Assembly: GCF_014649775.1 (NCBI RefSeq)
Contig: NZ_BMTR01000039.1
Span: 1 to 48,691 of the forward strand
DNA length: 48,691 nt
Source: Streptomyces longisporoflavus
GTDB lineage: Bacteria; Actinomycetota; Actinomycetes; Streptomycetales; Streptomycetaceae
Reading direction: 5' to 3'
In this document: piece after piece, positions 38,266-46,453 of the stretch
Layout: each line of letters begins with the position of its first letter
Position numbering within the stretch: the first letter of the stretch is position 1
Program-made: the position numbers and the translations under genes
Notes under the pieces: model-generated
What the model saw: the letters and a program-made list of their open reading frames with translations, nothing else
Databases searched by the model: none
Told to the model about the DNA's origin: nothing

Positions 38266-38296
38266 CGGCCCCTCCGGGCCCGGCCCGGAGGGGCCG
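38266..38296. terminator. Strong inverted repeat / hairpin upstream of the permease gene
   Basis: CGGCCCCTCCGGGCC (38266-38280) and its exact reverse complement (38282-38296) flank one base, allowing a stem of about 13 bp with a 5-nt loop. It lies about 170 nt before the permease start and just after the dehydrogenase relic. It may be the old terminator of that relic, or an attenuator in the permease leader. No U-tract follows. Confidence 0.5.
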
Positions 38297-38469
38297 GTAT
38301 CCGCAGATGCCGGGTACTGCACCAGATCCCTGACGGCAACCTGTGGGAAACACTCCGTCCCTACGGTCTCCTCTACACCGGTCATGGCTGCAACGGCCGG
38401 TGTGCGCAGAGGCGCTCACCGCTCTCGGCGCTAACCAGCCGTCTTCCGCCGAGCTTTCAGGGAGGAACG

Positions 38470-39801
38470 ATGGCTGTACCCACGCTTGCCGTCGCACCCG
38501 AGTCGGGCCCGCACCCCGTTGATGTCCGGCCGCCGATCCGCCGCCTGGTGCCTCTGAGCCTGCAGCACCTGCTCGTCGCCTACGCGGGCATGGCGACGAT
38601 GCCGTTGCTGGTGGGCACCGCGCTGAACCTGCCCGAGGACCGGATACGACTGCTCATCAGCGCCAACCTGCTGGTGAGCGGGCTCGCCACGCTGCTGCAG
38701 TCGCTCGGCGTGAAGTGGGTCGGGGCCCGCCTGCCGATCGTGATGGGGTCGACGTTCACCGCGATCACACCCGCCGTGCTGATCGGCAGGGAGCACGGGC
38801 TCGCCGCCGTGTTCGGGGCGACGATCGTGTCAGGGCTGGTGACCGTGGCGGTCGCACCGTGGTTCGGACGATGCCTGCATCTGTTTCCGCCCTTGGTGAC
38901 CGGGACCGTCATCGCCGTGATCGGATTCTCGCTGGTGCCATCGGCGGCCGGCCTCGTCAGCGGTGGCCACGGTGCCGGCGGCGGGCGCGGGCTTGCCCTG
39001 GCCGGGGTTACGGTGCTGCTCGTGGTGCTGGTGGAGCGGCTCGCGCCGCCCGCTCTGGCGCGGTTCTCGGTGCTCGTCGCGATGGCTGCGGGGACCGTGC
39101 TCGCCCTGCCGCTCGGCCTGTTCGACGGTTCGGGCATGACGGACACGCAAGCGGTGACGGCGCCGGATCCGACCGCCTTCGGAGCACCCACGTTCGTTGT
39201 CCCGGCGATCGCGGCGATGCTCGTCGTACAGCTCGTGAACATGGTCGAGTCCGTCGGAGACACGCTCGCCGTCGGGCAGATCGTCGAGCGCGGGGACGAC
39301 GCGCCCACCGTCGTGCGGGCGCTGCGCGCGGACGGCGTGGCGACCACGGCGTCGGGAGCTCTCGCCTCCTTCCCCGTCGTGACGTTCGGGCAGTCGGTGG
39401 GTCTGGTCAGCGTGACGCGGGTGCGCAGCCGTCATGTCGTCGCACTGTCAGGCCTGTTGATGGTGGTGCTCGCGTTCGTTCCGGCTCTCGGGGCGGCCGT
39501 CGCATCCGTGCCGGGGCCGGTCCTCGGCGGAGTCTCGCTCGTCATGTTCGGCATGGTCGGCGCCGTCGGTCTGCGCATCCTGGCCCGGGCCGACCTCACC
39601 GACTCCCGCAATCTGCTGACCGCGGCGCTCGCCTTCGGTCTCGGGATGATCCCGGTAGGCGCTCCGGACTTCTACGCGCCGCTTCCCCCCTACGCGCGCA
39701 CGGTTCTGGACAGCGGCATCGCGGTCACCGGCATCGTCGCCTTCGCCCTCAACCTGCTGTTCCACCACGCGCCCCGGCTCCGGAAGGACCACGCCCGATG
39801 A
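38470..39801 (+). CDS. NCS2-family nucleobase permease (xanthine/uracil type)
   Basis: A 443-aa polytopic membrane protein importing a purine or pyrimidine-like base, probably with protons. The ATG at 38470 has GGAGG 4 nt upstream; the frame is open back to 38197 but that part is non-membrane relic sequence. It has about 12-14 hydrophobic segments; VPLSLQHLLVAYAGM near residue 30; VGARLPIVMGSTFTAITP; the conserved acidic residue in VESVGDTLAVGQIV; and the family signature as Q308-S-V-G-L-V-S-V-T-R. Most NCS2 proteins have Asn at the second signature position; here it is Ser309, which may shift specificity. Its stop overlaps the start of the amidohydrolase gene (ATGA at 39798-39801), so the pair is translationally coupled. 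Confidence 0.95.
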   Translation: MAVPTLAVAPESGPHPVDVRPPIRRLVPLSLQHLLVAYAGMATMPLLVGTALNLPEDRIRLLISANLLVSGLATLLQSLGVKWVGARLPIVMGSTFTAITPAVLIGREHGLAAVFGATIVSGLVTVAVAPWFGRCLHLFPPLVTGTVIAVIGFSLVPSAAGLVSGGHGAGGGRGLALAGVTVLLVVLVERLAPPALARFSVLVAMAAGTVLALPLGLFDGSGMTDTQAVTAPDPTAFGAPTFVVPAIAAMLVVQLVNMVESVGDTLAVGQIVERGDDAPTVVRALRADGVATTASGALASFPVVTFGQSVGLVSVTRVRSRHVVALSGLLMVVLAFVPALGAAVASVPGPVLGGVSLVMFGMVGAVGLRILARADLTDSRNLLTAALAFGLGMIPVGAPDFYAPLPPYARTVLDSGIAVTGIVAFALNLLFHHAPRLRKDHAR

Positions 39802-41123
39802 CGACGCCCGACATCGACACGATCACCGACGTCACCGTCCTGAGCGAGCGAAGCTGGCACGCCGGGATGGACGTCCACCTGTCCGACGGCCGGATCACCG
39901 CTGTCGTACCAGCCGGCCAACTCCCCCGTGGGCCACGGGTTCTGGACGGTTGCGGCGGCCATCTCACACCCGGCTTGGTGAACACGCACACTCACCTCTT
40001 CCAGGCGGGACTGCGCGGCATCGGCGAGGGACTTCCGCTGCTCGCATGGCTCAGTGCCGTCGGCGATGAGGCGGCGATACTCACCCCCGAGCGGGCCTAC
40101 GCGACCGCGGCCGCCGCCGCGGCGGAGGCGCTGCGCAGCGGCACCACCACGCTCGTCGAGCACATGTGGCCGCACCCGTCCTCCGAAGTGCATGACGCGG
40201 TGCTGCGGGCGCTGCGCGACAGTGGAGTGCGGGCGTTGCTGTGCCGGGGAGTGGCCGACCGTGCGGACCGCGGCCGCAAGTGGGGCTTCGACCCGCGTCT
40301 CATGCAGCCTCTGGAGGAGGCGCTCGCGCACACCGACGAGCTGATCGCGACGGCGCGCGGCAGCAGGGTCGGCGTCGGTGTCGCCGTGCCCAATCCGCGG
40401 TGTCTGACCCCTGAGGGGATGGCCGCTGTGCGCGACTACGCGGACGAGCGCGACCTGTCCGTCTCGCTGCATCTCCTGGAGACGACGACGGACGAGGCGA
40501 TGTGCCGCGCACACGCGGGAGTCGGCGCCGTGGACTATCTGGAGCGAGCCGGGTTCCTGTGGGAGCGGCTGCTCGCCGTGCACTGCGTGGAGCTCGACGC
40601 CCCGGGCCGCGCGACACTCGCCCGGCACGGGGTCGGCATCTCCTACAACCCGCTCAGCAACATGCGGCTGGGCAGCGGGATCGCTCCGGTGCCGGAAATG
40701 CTGGCCGCCGGGCTGCGGGTCGGGCTCGGCGTCGACGGCGCGGCCAGCAACGACACCCAGGACATGCTGGAGGCGCTGCGCATCGGCGCGTACCTGCAGC
40801 GGGCCGCGCACCGCAAGGCCGATCTGCTCGGATTCCCCGAGATGTTCGAGCTCGCCACGAACGGCGCGAACCGGGTTCTGGGCCTGGAGGAACGCCCGGC
40901 CGGCATCCAGGTCGGCATGCAGGCAGACCTGGTCTTGCACCGCTTCGAGAAGGACTACGCCTGCCTTCCCGTACACGATCCGGGGGCCACGCTGTTGACG
41001 TGCGCAAGCAGCCGGACCGTAGCCGTGGTCATGGTCGGCGGCGAGGTCCTGATACGGGAGGGGGAGCATGTCCGTCTGCCCTCCTCGGAGTTGGCGGCCG
41101 GGCTCGGGTTTACTGCCGCGTAA
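39798..41123 (+). CDS. TRZ/ATZ-type amidohydrolase (nucleobase or N-heterocycle deaminase)
   Basis: A 441-aa metal-dependent hydrolase of the amidohydrolase superfamily. In this subfamily (8-oxoguanine deaminase, 5'-deoxyadenosine/SAH deaminase, atrazine-type chlorohydrolases) enzymes remove an amino or other leaving group from a ring carbon. Seen: metal-binding HxH at 64-66 in VNTHTHLFQAGLRG, SGTTTLVEH, the later metal His in SLHLLE, the active-site His in AVHCVEL, and metal Asp in GLGVDGAASND; the C-terminal beta-sandwich part ends in VMVGGEVLIREGEHV. The start overlaps the permease stop by 4 nt, so the imported substrate is probably its substrate. I cannot choose between guanine-like, pterin-like or pyrimidine substrates from sequence. 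A strong hairpin 50 nt after the stop probably ends the transcript. Confidence 0.93.
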   Translation: MTTPDIDTITDVTVLSERSWHAGMDVHLSDGRITAVVPAGQLPRGPRVLDGCGGHLTPGLVNTHTHLFQAGLRGIGEGLPLLAWLSAVGDEAAILTPERAYATAAAAAAEALRSGTTTLVEHMWPHPSSEVHDAVLRALRDSGVRALLCRGVADRADRGRKWGFDPRLMQPLEEALAHTDELIATARGSRVGVGVAVPNPRCLTPEGMAAVRDYADERDLSVSLHLLETTTDEAMCRAHAGVGAVDYLERAGFLWERLLAVHCVELDAPGRATLARHGVGISYNPLSNMRLGSGIAPVPEMLAAGLRVGLGVDGAASNDTQDMLEALRIGAYLQRAAHRKADLLGFPEMFELATNGANRVLGLEERPAGIQVGMQADLVLHRFEKDYACLPVHDPGATLLTCASSRTVAVVMVGGEVLIREGEHVRLPSSELAAGLGFTAA

Positions 41124-41172
41124 CACCATGATCGCCGGTGGAAACACACACCGGGCAGGCTGAACACATCGC

Positions 41173-41202
41173 GTGCGGGCCCCGGGACACCGGGGCTCGC
41201 AC
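41173..41202 (+). terminator. Intrinsic terminator-like hairpin after the amidohydrolase gene
   Basis: A 13-bp stem (GTGCGGGCCCCGG at 41173-41185 pairing with CCGGGGCTCGCAC at 41190-41202, one G-U pair) with a 4-nt loop GACA. There is no clear T-run, which is common for Streptomyces terminators. Its position, 49 nt after the TAA, suggests that the oxygenase-permease pair downstream has its own promoter. Confidence 0.7.
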
Positions 41203-41336
41203 CAGCCCACGGCGCCGGACCCGCGAAGGGGTTCGCCGCGACCGTGCCCGCGGACCTCTGGGTGCCCGCGGGGGGGTGCAGGGGCGGTGACTGCATCCCG
41301 AGAACCCACGATCGCTTCGAAGGGGCGACAGCCGCG

Positions 41337-42323
41337 ATGACTGAAACAAGCTACAGCCTGGCCGAACTGGCCAGGGAGACGCACATGGGCGGGGCCGGCA
41401 CCGAGACCTCCGCCCGGGAGATCCGCCGGATCGACCTCAGCGACTTCGACACCCGCAAGGCCGAGATCACCGAGGAGCTGTGGGCCGCCGCCACCGACAT
41501 CGGCTTCTTCCAGCTCGTGCACCACGGCATCGAACAGAGCGTCGTGGACGGGGCGTTCGCCGACGCCGAGCGGTTCTTCGCCCTGCCCGAGGAGACCAAA
41601 GCACGGCACGCCCTGAAGAAGGGGCTCAACGCAGGCTGGGAATCCATGACCCAGGTCCGTCCGTCAATCGGAACTCCCGACCAGAAGGAGTCGTACCAGC
41701 TGACCCGGCCGCACATGGACGGGCTGTGGCCAAAGGGCGCACTGCCCGGCTTCCAGGAGCGCACGCTCGCGTTCGAGGCACGCTGCCGGGAGCTGGCGAT
41801 GCGTGTGCTGTCCTGCTTCGCCGACAAACTGGGGCTGCCCGACGGGTTCTTCGCCCGCGCCCACGACCCGGCCAGCGAGCAGTACCAGTCGACGCTGAGG
41901 ATGCTGCACTACTTCGCGGTACCCGAGGACATCGAGATCCCGGCGGACGTCTGGCGGGCGGGCGCGCACACGGACTTCGACTGTCTGACGCTGCTCTTCC
42001 AGCGCGACGGACAGGGCGGGCTGCAGGTATGCCCCGGCAAGGAGGCACAGGCGCAGGAGTGGACATCGGTCGAGCCGGCCGACACCGTGATCACCTGCAA
42101 CATCGGGGACATGCTGACGCGGTGGAGCGATGACCGGCTGCCGTCGAACTTCCACCGGGTCAAGTCGCCGGGTCCGGGCGACGACCGGTCGGCCCGCTAC
42201 AGCATCGCGTTCTTCGCGCAGGCCGACCGTGACGTGGTGATCGAGGGGCCTGCCGGCCGCTATCCGCCGATCACGGCCGCGGACTACATCCAGCGGCGCA
42301 TAGCCGCCAACTTCGCACGCTAG
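41337..42323 (+). CDS. 2-oxoglutarate/Fe(II)-dependent oxygenase (isopenicillin N synthase-like family)
   Basis: A 328-aa soluble non-heme iron oxygenase. The N-terminal DIOX_N-like region carries IRRIDLSDFD and DIGFFQLVHHGIE. The double-stranded beta-helix core has the iron ligands His211 and Asp213 (GAHTDFDCLTLL) and His273 (NFHRV), and the 2-oxoglutarate anchor RxS at Arg287/Ser289. The family includes plant-type hormone and alkaloid oxygenases, fungal thymine-7-hydroxylase and many bacterial enzymes of unknown substrate. Between a nucleobase deaminase and a nucleobase permease, hydroxylation or N-demethylation of a base-like ring is the natural guess; this is inference. The ATG at 41337 is preceded by AAGGGG; an in-frame extension to 41244 lacks family sequence. 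The next gene starts 14 nt after its stop. Confidence 0.94.
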   Translation: MTETSYSLAELARETHMGGAGTETSAREIRRIDLSDFDTRKAEITEELWAAATDIGFFQLVHHGIEQSVVDGAFADAERFFALPEETKARHALKKGLNAGWESMTQVRPSIGTPDQKESYQLTRPHMDGLWPKGALPGFQERTLAFEARCRELAMRVLSCFADKLGLPDGFFARAHDPASEQYQSTLRMLHYFAVPEDIEIPADVWRAGAHTDFDCLTLLFQRDGQGGLQVCPGKEAQAQEWTSVEPADTVITCNIGDMLTRWSDDRLPSNFHRVKSPGPGDDRSARYSIAFFAQADRDVVIEGPAGRYPPITAADYIQRRIAANFAR

Positions 42324-42337
42324 ACAGGGGGCTTGAC

Positions 42338-43663
42338 GTGACGATGCCCATGAAGGGCCCCGGTTTCGGACAGCTCGTGGTGCTCGGTCTGCAACACGTG
42401 ATCGTGATGTACACGGGGTGTGTGACCGTGCCACTGGTGTTCGGTGCGGCGGCCGGTCTCGACGCCGCGACGGTCGCCGTGCTCATCAACGCCGATCTGC
42501 TCGTGGCAGGCATCGTCACGATCATCCAGGGGGCCGGGGTCGGCCGCATCCTGGGTGTGCGGATGCCGGTGATGGCGGGGGCGGCGTTCACCGCGGTGAC
42601 CCCGATGATCCTGATCGCCGGGGAGTACGGCCTTCAGGCGGTGTACGGGTCGATGCTGGCCGCAGGCCTCTTCGGCCTGCTGGTGGCTTACCCGTTCGCG
42701 AAGGCCGTGCGCTTCTTCCCGCCGCTGGTGAGCGGCGTGGTGATCACGGTGGTGGGGCTGGCGCTGATCGGGGTCGGGGTGAATCTGGTCGTCGGCAGCG
42801 ACCCGGAGGCCGCCGACCACGCCGCGCCCTCACGGCTCGCCCTCGCCGCCTTCGTCGTGATCGTGATCCTCCTCGTCGCCCGCTTCGGCCGTGGCTTCCT
42901 CGCCCAAACCGGCGTCCTTCTGGGCGTTCTGGCGGGCACAGCCGTCGCGGTGCCCTTCGGTCTGGTCGATGTCTCGACCGCGCGGACGGCGGACTGGATC
43001 GGGGTCAGCGCTCCCTTCCACTTCGGCGCACCGCAGTTCCCCGCGGTCGCCGTCCTCTCGATGTGCGTGGTGATGCTGGTGCTGTTCGCCGAGTCGACGG
43101 CGGATCTCCTCGCGGTCGCGGAACTCACCGGGAGGAAGCTGACGACCGCGGACATGGCACGCGGCCTGGCCGCGGACGGCCTCTCCGGTGTCCTGGGCGG
43201 TGTCATGAACGCCTTCCTGGACACCGTGTTCGCGCAGAACGTCGGCCTGGTGACCATGACGAAGGTCCGCAGCCGGCACGTCGCGACCGTCGCGGGCGGC
43301 ATGCTCCTGGTACTCGGCCTGATCCCCAAACTGGGCGCGCTGGTCGCCGGATTGCCGCAGCCGGTGGTCGGCGCGGCCGGCCTGGTGATGTTCGCGACGG
43401 TCGCCACCGTCGGCATCGGCACACTCCGTACCGTGGACTTCGACGGCACGCACAATCTGTTGATCGTCGCCGTCTCGATCGGTGCCGGCATGGCTCCTGA
43501 GGTGGCCCCCGATCTGTACAGCAAACTTCCCGAGGGGGTGGGGATCGTGCTGGGTTCGCCGGTCACAAGTGCAACACTGGTGGCCTTCGGGTTGAATCTA
43601 GCGTTCAACGGAACGGGGCCGAAAGGCGCTCGGGACGCTGAACCTGTCGACGTCCCGGCATAG
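42338..43663 (+). CDS. NCS2-family nucleobase permease (second paralog)
   Basis: A 441-aa polytopic permease related to the one at 38470 but clearly divergent. Seen: GLQHVIVMYTGCVTVPLV near the N-terminus, MPVMAGAAFTAVTPMIL, the conserved acidic residue in LFAESTADLLAVAEL, and the canonical NCS2 signature Q300-N-V-G-L-V-T-M-T-K. I start at the GTG 42338, with GGGGG 6 nt before it; the ATGs at 42344 and 42350 are alternatives. It lies 14 nt after the oxygenase gene and is surely co-transcribed with it. Two permeases around one deaminase and one oxygenase suggest two related substrates, or import of substrate and export of product. Confidence 0.95.
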   Translation: MTMPMKGPGFGQLVVLGLQHVIVMYTGCVTVPLVFGAAAGLDAATVAVLINADLLVAGIVTIIQGAGVGRILGVRMPVMAGAAFTAVTPMILIAGEYGLQAVYGSMLAAGLFGLLVAYPFAKAVRFFPPLVSGVVITVVGLALIGVGVNLVVGSDPEAADHAAPSRLALAAFVVIVILLVARFGRGFLAQTGVLLGVLAGTAVAVPFGLVDVSTARTADWIGVSAPFHFGAPQFPAVAVLSMCVVMLVLFAESTADLLAVAELTGRKLTTADMARGLAADGLSGVLGGVMNAFLDTVFAQNVGLVTMTKVRSRHVATVAGGMLLVLGLIPKLGALVAGLPQPVVGAAGLVMFATVATVGIGTLRTVDFDGTHNLLIVAVSIGAGMAPEVAPDLYSKLPEGVGIVLGSPVTSATLVAFGLNLAFNGTGPKGARDAEPVDVPA

Positions 43664-43700
43664 AGGCCCCAACAAAGCCGTCGGACGTGGCGGTGAGTGA

Positions 43701-43879
43701 TCAGGCAGATCGCGAGACCGAGGGTCCTCGTTTCGCGATCACGGGGCGGATGCCGCGCTGCCAGAGCAGACGGCGGTACCTGTCGTAGTCGTAGCCGCCG
43801 TCGGCGAGAACCGCGTCAGGTCGTCGGCGCGTTCTGGCCCGCACCGACTTGGGCCTCGGCTCGGGCAGCGACGGCTCCA
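43701..43879 (-). pseudogene. IS5-family transposase fragment
   Basis: The minus-strand reading contains RRRPDAVLADGGYDYDRYRRLLWQ followed by RGIRPVIAKRG (split here to keep it short), the well-known stretch around the catalytic DDE segment of IS5-type transposases of actinobacteria. Homology stops after the KRG motif, where the frame runs into a stop within the hairpin at 43708-43740. The N-terminal side begins abruptly at about 43870. No terminal inverted repeats are visible. It is an old insertion remnant marking a junction between the nucleobase cassette and the ABC transporter operon. Confidence 0.7.
43708..43740 (+). terminator. Hairpin downstream of the second permease
   Basis: GATCGCGA (43708-43715) and TCGCGATC (43733-43740) form an 8-bp stem, extended inside by CGAG/CTCG around a GGTC loop. 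It lies 45 nt after the permease stop and also at the broken end of the transposase relic on the other strand. It may be the operon terminator or an insertion scar. Confidence 0.4.
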
Positions 43880-43956
43880 TGAGCGACCTCAGTTCAACCG
43901 ACACGATCCACGGCCCCATCCGCCCGCGCGCCCGGATTCTCGGTCTCCAGGTCGCC

Positions 43957-44799
43957 TCAGCGGTCCGCGCGCTTCTCGTGCGGTCCGGTGTCGGGGACCT
44001 CGCCCATTTCCGCCGCCGCAGGATCGAGTACGCGCGCCAGGAAAAGTCGGGTCCGCTCGTGCTGCGGGTCGCCCACCACGCGTTCGGGCGTGCCCTCCTC
44101 GACGATCACTCCGTCGTCCATGAAGACCACCCGGTCGGCGACCTCGCGCGCGAAGCTCATCTCGTGGGTGACGACCAGCATCGTCATCCCCTCCCGGGCG
44201 AGCGAGCGCATCACCGCGAGTACGTCCCCGACCAGCTCGGGGTCCAGCGCGGAGGTCGGCTCGTCGAAGAGCATCAGCTCGGGGTCCATGGACAGCGCCC
44301 GAGCGATCGCGACCCGCTGCTGCTGGCCGCCGGAGAGCTGCGCCGGATAGGACCGCTCCTTGCCGACGAGGCCCACTCGCGCGAGGTTGGCCCGCGCGAT
44401 GCGCTCCGCCTCCTCCTTGCCGCGCCGCAGCACGCGGCGCTGCGCGATGGTCAGGTTCTCCAGTGCCGTGAGGTGCGGGAAGAGGTTGAAGGACTGGAAG
44501 ACCATGCCGATCCGGCGGCGTACGCGATCGATGTCCACATCGGGGTCGGTGACCTCTGTGCCGGCCACCGTCACCGTGCCCGACGTGGGCTCTTCCAGGA
44601 GATTGACGCAGCGCAGCAGGGTCGACTTGCCGGAGCCCGAAGGGCCGATAACACAGACCACGTCGCCGCGCCCGACCGTCAAGTCGATGCCCTTGAGCAC
44701 CTGCAGATCGCCGAATGACTTGCGCAGGTCGCGTACCTCGATCGCCTGGTCCGAGGGCGCGGGGGTGTCGGGTGCCTTGTCCGACTTCATGGTGCTCAC
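43957..44799 (-). CDS. ABC transporter ATP-binding protein, polar amino acid uptake type
   Basis: A 280-aa ATPase subunit of a polar amino acid importer (GlnQ/HisP-like), powering uptake through the permease encoded just upstream. Walker A GPSGSGKST (52-60), Q-loop Gln102, signature LSGGQQQRVAIARAL (155-169), Walker B LMLFDE (175-180), D-loop SALD and H-loop His212 are all intact, as is the VFQSFNLFPHLT stretch typical of this subfamily. The GTG at 44799 overlaps the permease stop (GTGA). An ATG three codons later (44790) has AGGTGAG just before it and may be the real start. Last gene of a three-gene operon transcribed right to left. Confidence 0.96.
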   Translation of the reverse strand: MSTMKSDKAPDTPAPSDQAIEVRDLRKSFGDLQVLKGIDLTVGRGDVVCVIGPSGSGKSTLLRCVNLLEEPTSGTVTVAGTEVTDPDVDIDRVRRRIGMVFQSFNLFPHLTALENLTIAQRRVLRRGKEEAERIARANLARVGLVGKERSYPAQLSGGQQQRVAIARALSMDPELMLFDEPTSALDPELVGDVLAVMRSLAREGMTMLVVTHEMSFAREVADRVVFMDDGVIVEEGTPERVVGDPQHERTRLFLARVLDPAAAEMGEVPDTGPHEKRADR

Positions 44800-45581
44800 C
44801 TGGCTTTCGCCGTACGGGCTTCGAGCCGCCGCACCAGATGGCCGAGCGGGAGGGTGATGACGAGATACAGCAGTCCGGCGATCAGGATCGGGGTCAGGCT
44901 CTTGTGCTCGTTCAGCGCGTCCCGGCCGAAGTTGGCCAGCTCGAACTGGCCGAGCGAGAGGCCGAGCAGATACACCAGTGAGGAGTCCTTGGTGAGCAGG
45001 ATCAGCTCGTTGGTCAGCGGCGGCAGCACGATCCTGAACGCCTGCGGCATCACGATCGACACCATCGCACGCCCCGGTGACATGCCCAGCGAACGGGCCG
45101 CCTCCGTCTGCCCCTTGGGCACCGCCAGGATGCCCGCGCGGATCGTCTCGGCCATATAGGCGGCGCCCACCAGGCCCAGAGACAGCATCACCGTGATGTC
45201 CATGTCGAGCGCGACCTCGAAGGCCAGCGGCACACCGAAGCCGAGCGCGATGAACACAAGGAGGGAGGGAATGCCGCGGAAGAACTCGATATAGGCGATC
45301 GCGATCCAGCGGTACGGAGGCACCGTGGACAGCCGCATCAGCGCAAGCACGATGCCGAGCCCCAGGCCGAAGCCGAAGCCGAGCAGCGTGTAGTAGGCGG
45401 TGTTGACCAGTGCGGTGGTGATCACCTCGGGGAACAGCGCCTTGGCGATCTCCACGTCGAAGAATGCCTGGCGCAGTGTCCCCCAGTCGGCCACCAGCGC
45501 CAACACGGCTATGGCGATGAGCAGCACGGCGTACTGGACGCCGCGGAACAGCCGTGCCCGCCGCCGTCGGGACATGGTCAT
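44796..45581 (-). CDS. ABC transporter permease, polar amino acid uptake type
   Basis: A 261-aa inner-membrane permease with about five or six hydrophobic segments (first at VQYAVLLIAIAVLALVADWG). The cytoplasmic EAA loop is EAARSLGMSPGRAMVSIVMPQ followed by AFRIVLPPL, the contact site for the ATPase. The ATG at 45579-45581 has GAGGAG 10 nt upstream; the frame is open beyond it only because it shadows the binding-protein gene. It lies 41 nt after the binding-protein gene and overlaps the ATPase gene by 4 nt. Confidence 0.95.
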   Translation of the reverse strand: MTMSRRRRARLFRGVQYAVLLIAIAVLALVADWGTLRQAFFDVEIAKALFPEVITTALVNTAYYTLLGFGFGLGLGIVLALMRLSTVPPYRWIAIAYIEFFRGIPSLLVFIALGFGVPLAFEVALDMDITVMLSLGLVGAAYMAETIRAGILAVPKGQTEAARSLGMSPGRAMVSIVMPQAFRIVLPPLTNELILLTKDSSLVYLLGLSLGQFELANFGRDALNEHKSLTPILIAGLLYLVITLPLGHLVRRLEARTAKAR

Positions 45582-45622
45582 ACGTGCAGAACTCCTCTGG
45601 TCAGCCGTTTGGATCCTTGAGG

Positions 45623-46453
45623 TCAGCTCTGCGGAGTGGTGCCGAACCACTTCTTGTAGATCTTGTCGTAACTGCCGTCGGTCCGGGCCTTCTTGAGGAC
45701 CTTGTTGACCTTCGTGCGCAGGGAGTCGTTGCCCGTGCGGAAGCCGATTCCGTACTTCTCGCCGGTGTCGAACTCCGCGGTCACCTCGGTGTCCGGGTTG
45801 TCCTTGATGTATTCGAAGAGCACGCCGTTGTCGTTGATGCCCGCGTCGACCTTGCCGGCCTTGACCGCCGTGAGCAGCAAGCCGACGTCCTCGTACTCCA
45901 CGAGCTCCATGTCGAGGCCCTTGCTCTCCTTCTTGGCGTAGATGCCGCCGGTGGTGGCCTTCTGGTAGCCGAGCTTCTTTCCCTTGAGATCCTCGAAGGT
46001 CTTGTAGGGCTGCCCCTTCTTGGTGATCAGCGCCTGGGTGGCGTTGAAGTAGGGGTCCGAGAAGTCCATGACCTTGTCGCGCTCGTCGGTGATCGTCATG
46101 CCCGCGGCGGCCAGGTCGCATTTGCGAATGTTGAAGTCCTGGCCGGTTTCGATGCCCTCGAAGGGGGTGTTGACGATCTCCTGCTCGACCCCGAGGTCCT
46201 TGGCGACCAGGTCGACCAGATCCACGTCGAACCCGACGATCTTGCCGTCCTTCTTCGACTGGAACGGCGGATAGGGCAGATGCGTGCAGGTCTTGATTTT
46301 GCCGGACGAGACGAGCTTGATCCCCGAGGCGCCCTTGTCGCCGTCGCTGTCGGACTTGGTGCTGGTGCAGCCCGTCATCAGCAGGCCGGCGACTGCGGTC
46401 AGGGCTATGGCAGTTGCCGGGGAACGAACGGACTTCGGGGGACGAGCGGACAC
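45623..46453 (-). CDS. Amino acid ABC transporter substrate-binding lipoprotein
   Basis: A 276-aa extracellular solute-binding protein (family 3) of the polar amino acid importer. The GTG start at 46451-46453 has GGAGG 4 nt upstream. It gives a proper lipoprotein signal: basic start (SARPPKSVR), hydrophobic core (ATAIALTAVAGLL) and lipobox LMTGC, after which the protein would be lipid-anchored. The mature part shows family sequence: YPPFQSKKDGKIVGFDVDLV, DLAAAGMTITDERDKVMDFSDPYF (split after DERD), and KKWFGTTPQS at the C-terminus. Substrate (Glu, Gln, cystine or other) cannot be fixed from sequence. First gene of the operon; its promoter should lie in 46454-46600. An in-frame extension to 46585 has no signal character. 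Confidence 0.94.
   Translation of the reverse strand: MSARPPKSVRSPATAIALTAVAGLLMTGCTSTKSDSDGDKGASGIKLVSSGKIKTCTHLPYPPFQSKKDGKIVGFDVDLVDLVAKDLGVEQEIVNTPFEGIETGQDFNIRKCDLAAAGMTITDERDKVMDFSDPYFNATQALITKKGQPYKTFEDLKGKKLGYQKATTGGIYAKKESKGLDMELVEYEDVGLLLTAVKAGKVDAGINDNGVLFEYIKDNPDTEVTAEFDTGEKYGIGFRTGNDSLRTKVNKVLKKARTDGSYDKIYKKWFGTTPQS

Larger units (their letters stand above)
37825..38469. other. Divergent intergenic region with a gene relic and a hairpin
   Basis: 645 nt between the divergent oxidoreductase and permease genes. It must hold both promoters; I could not pick convincing -35/-10 pairs. It includes a possible MDR C-terminal relic (38068-38250) and a near-perfect inverted repeat (38266-38296). 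The permease ribosome site GGAGG is at 38461-38465. Confidence 0.6.

Noticed and set aside
38197..38469. N-terminal extension of the first permease to 38197
   Set aside because: The extension is non-membrane sequence resembling a dehydrogenase tail. A clear GGAGG directly precedes the ATG at 38470.
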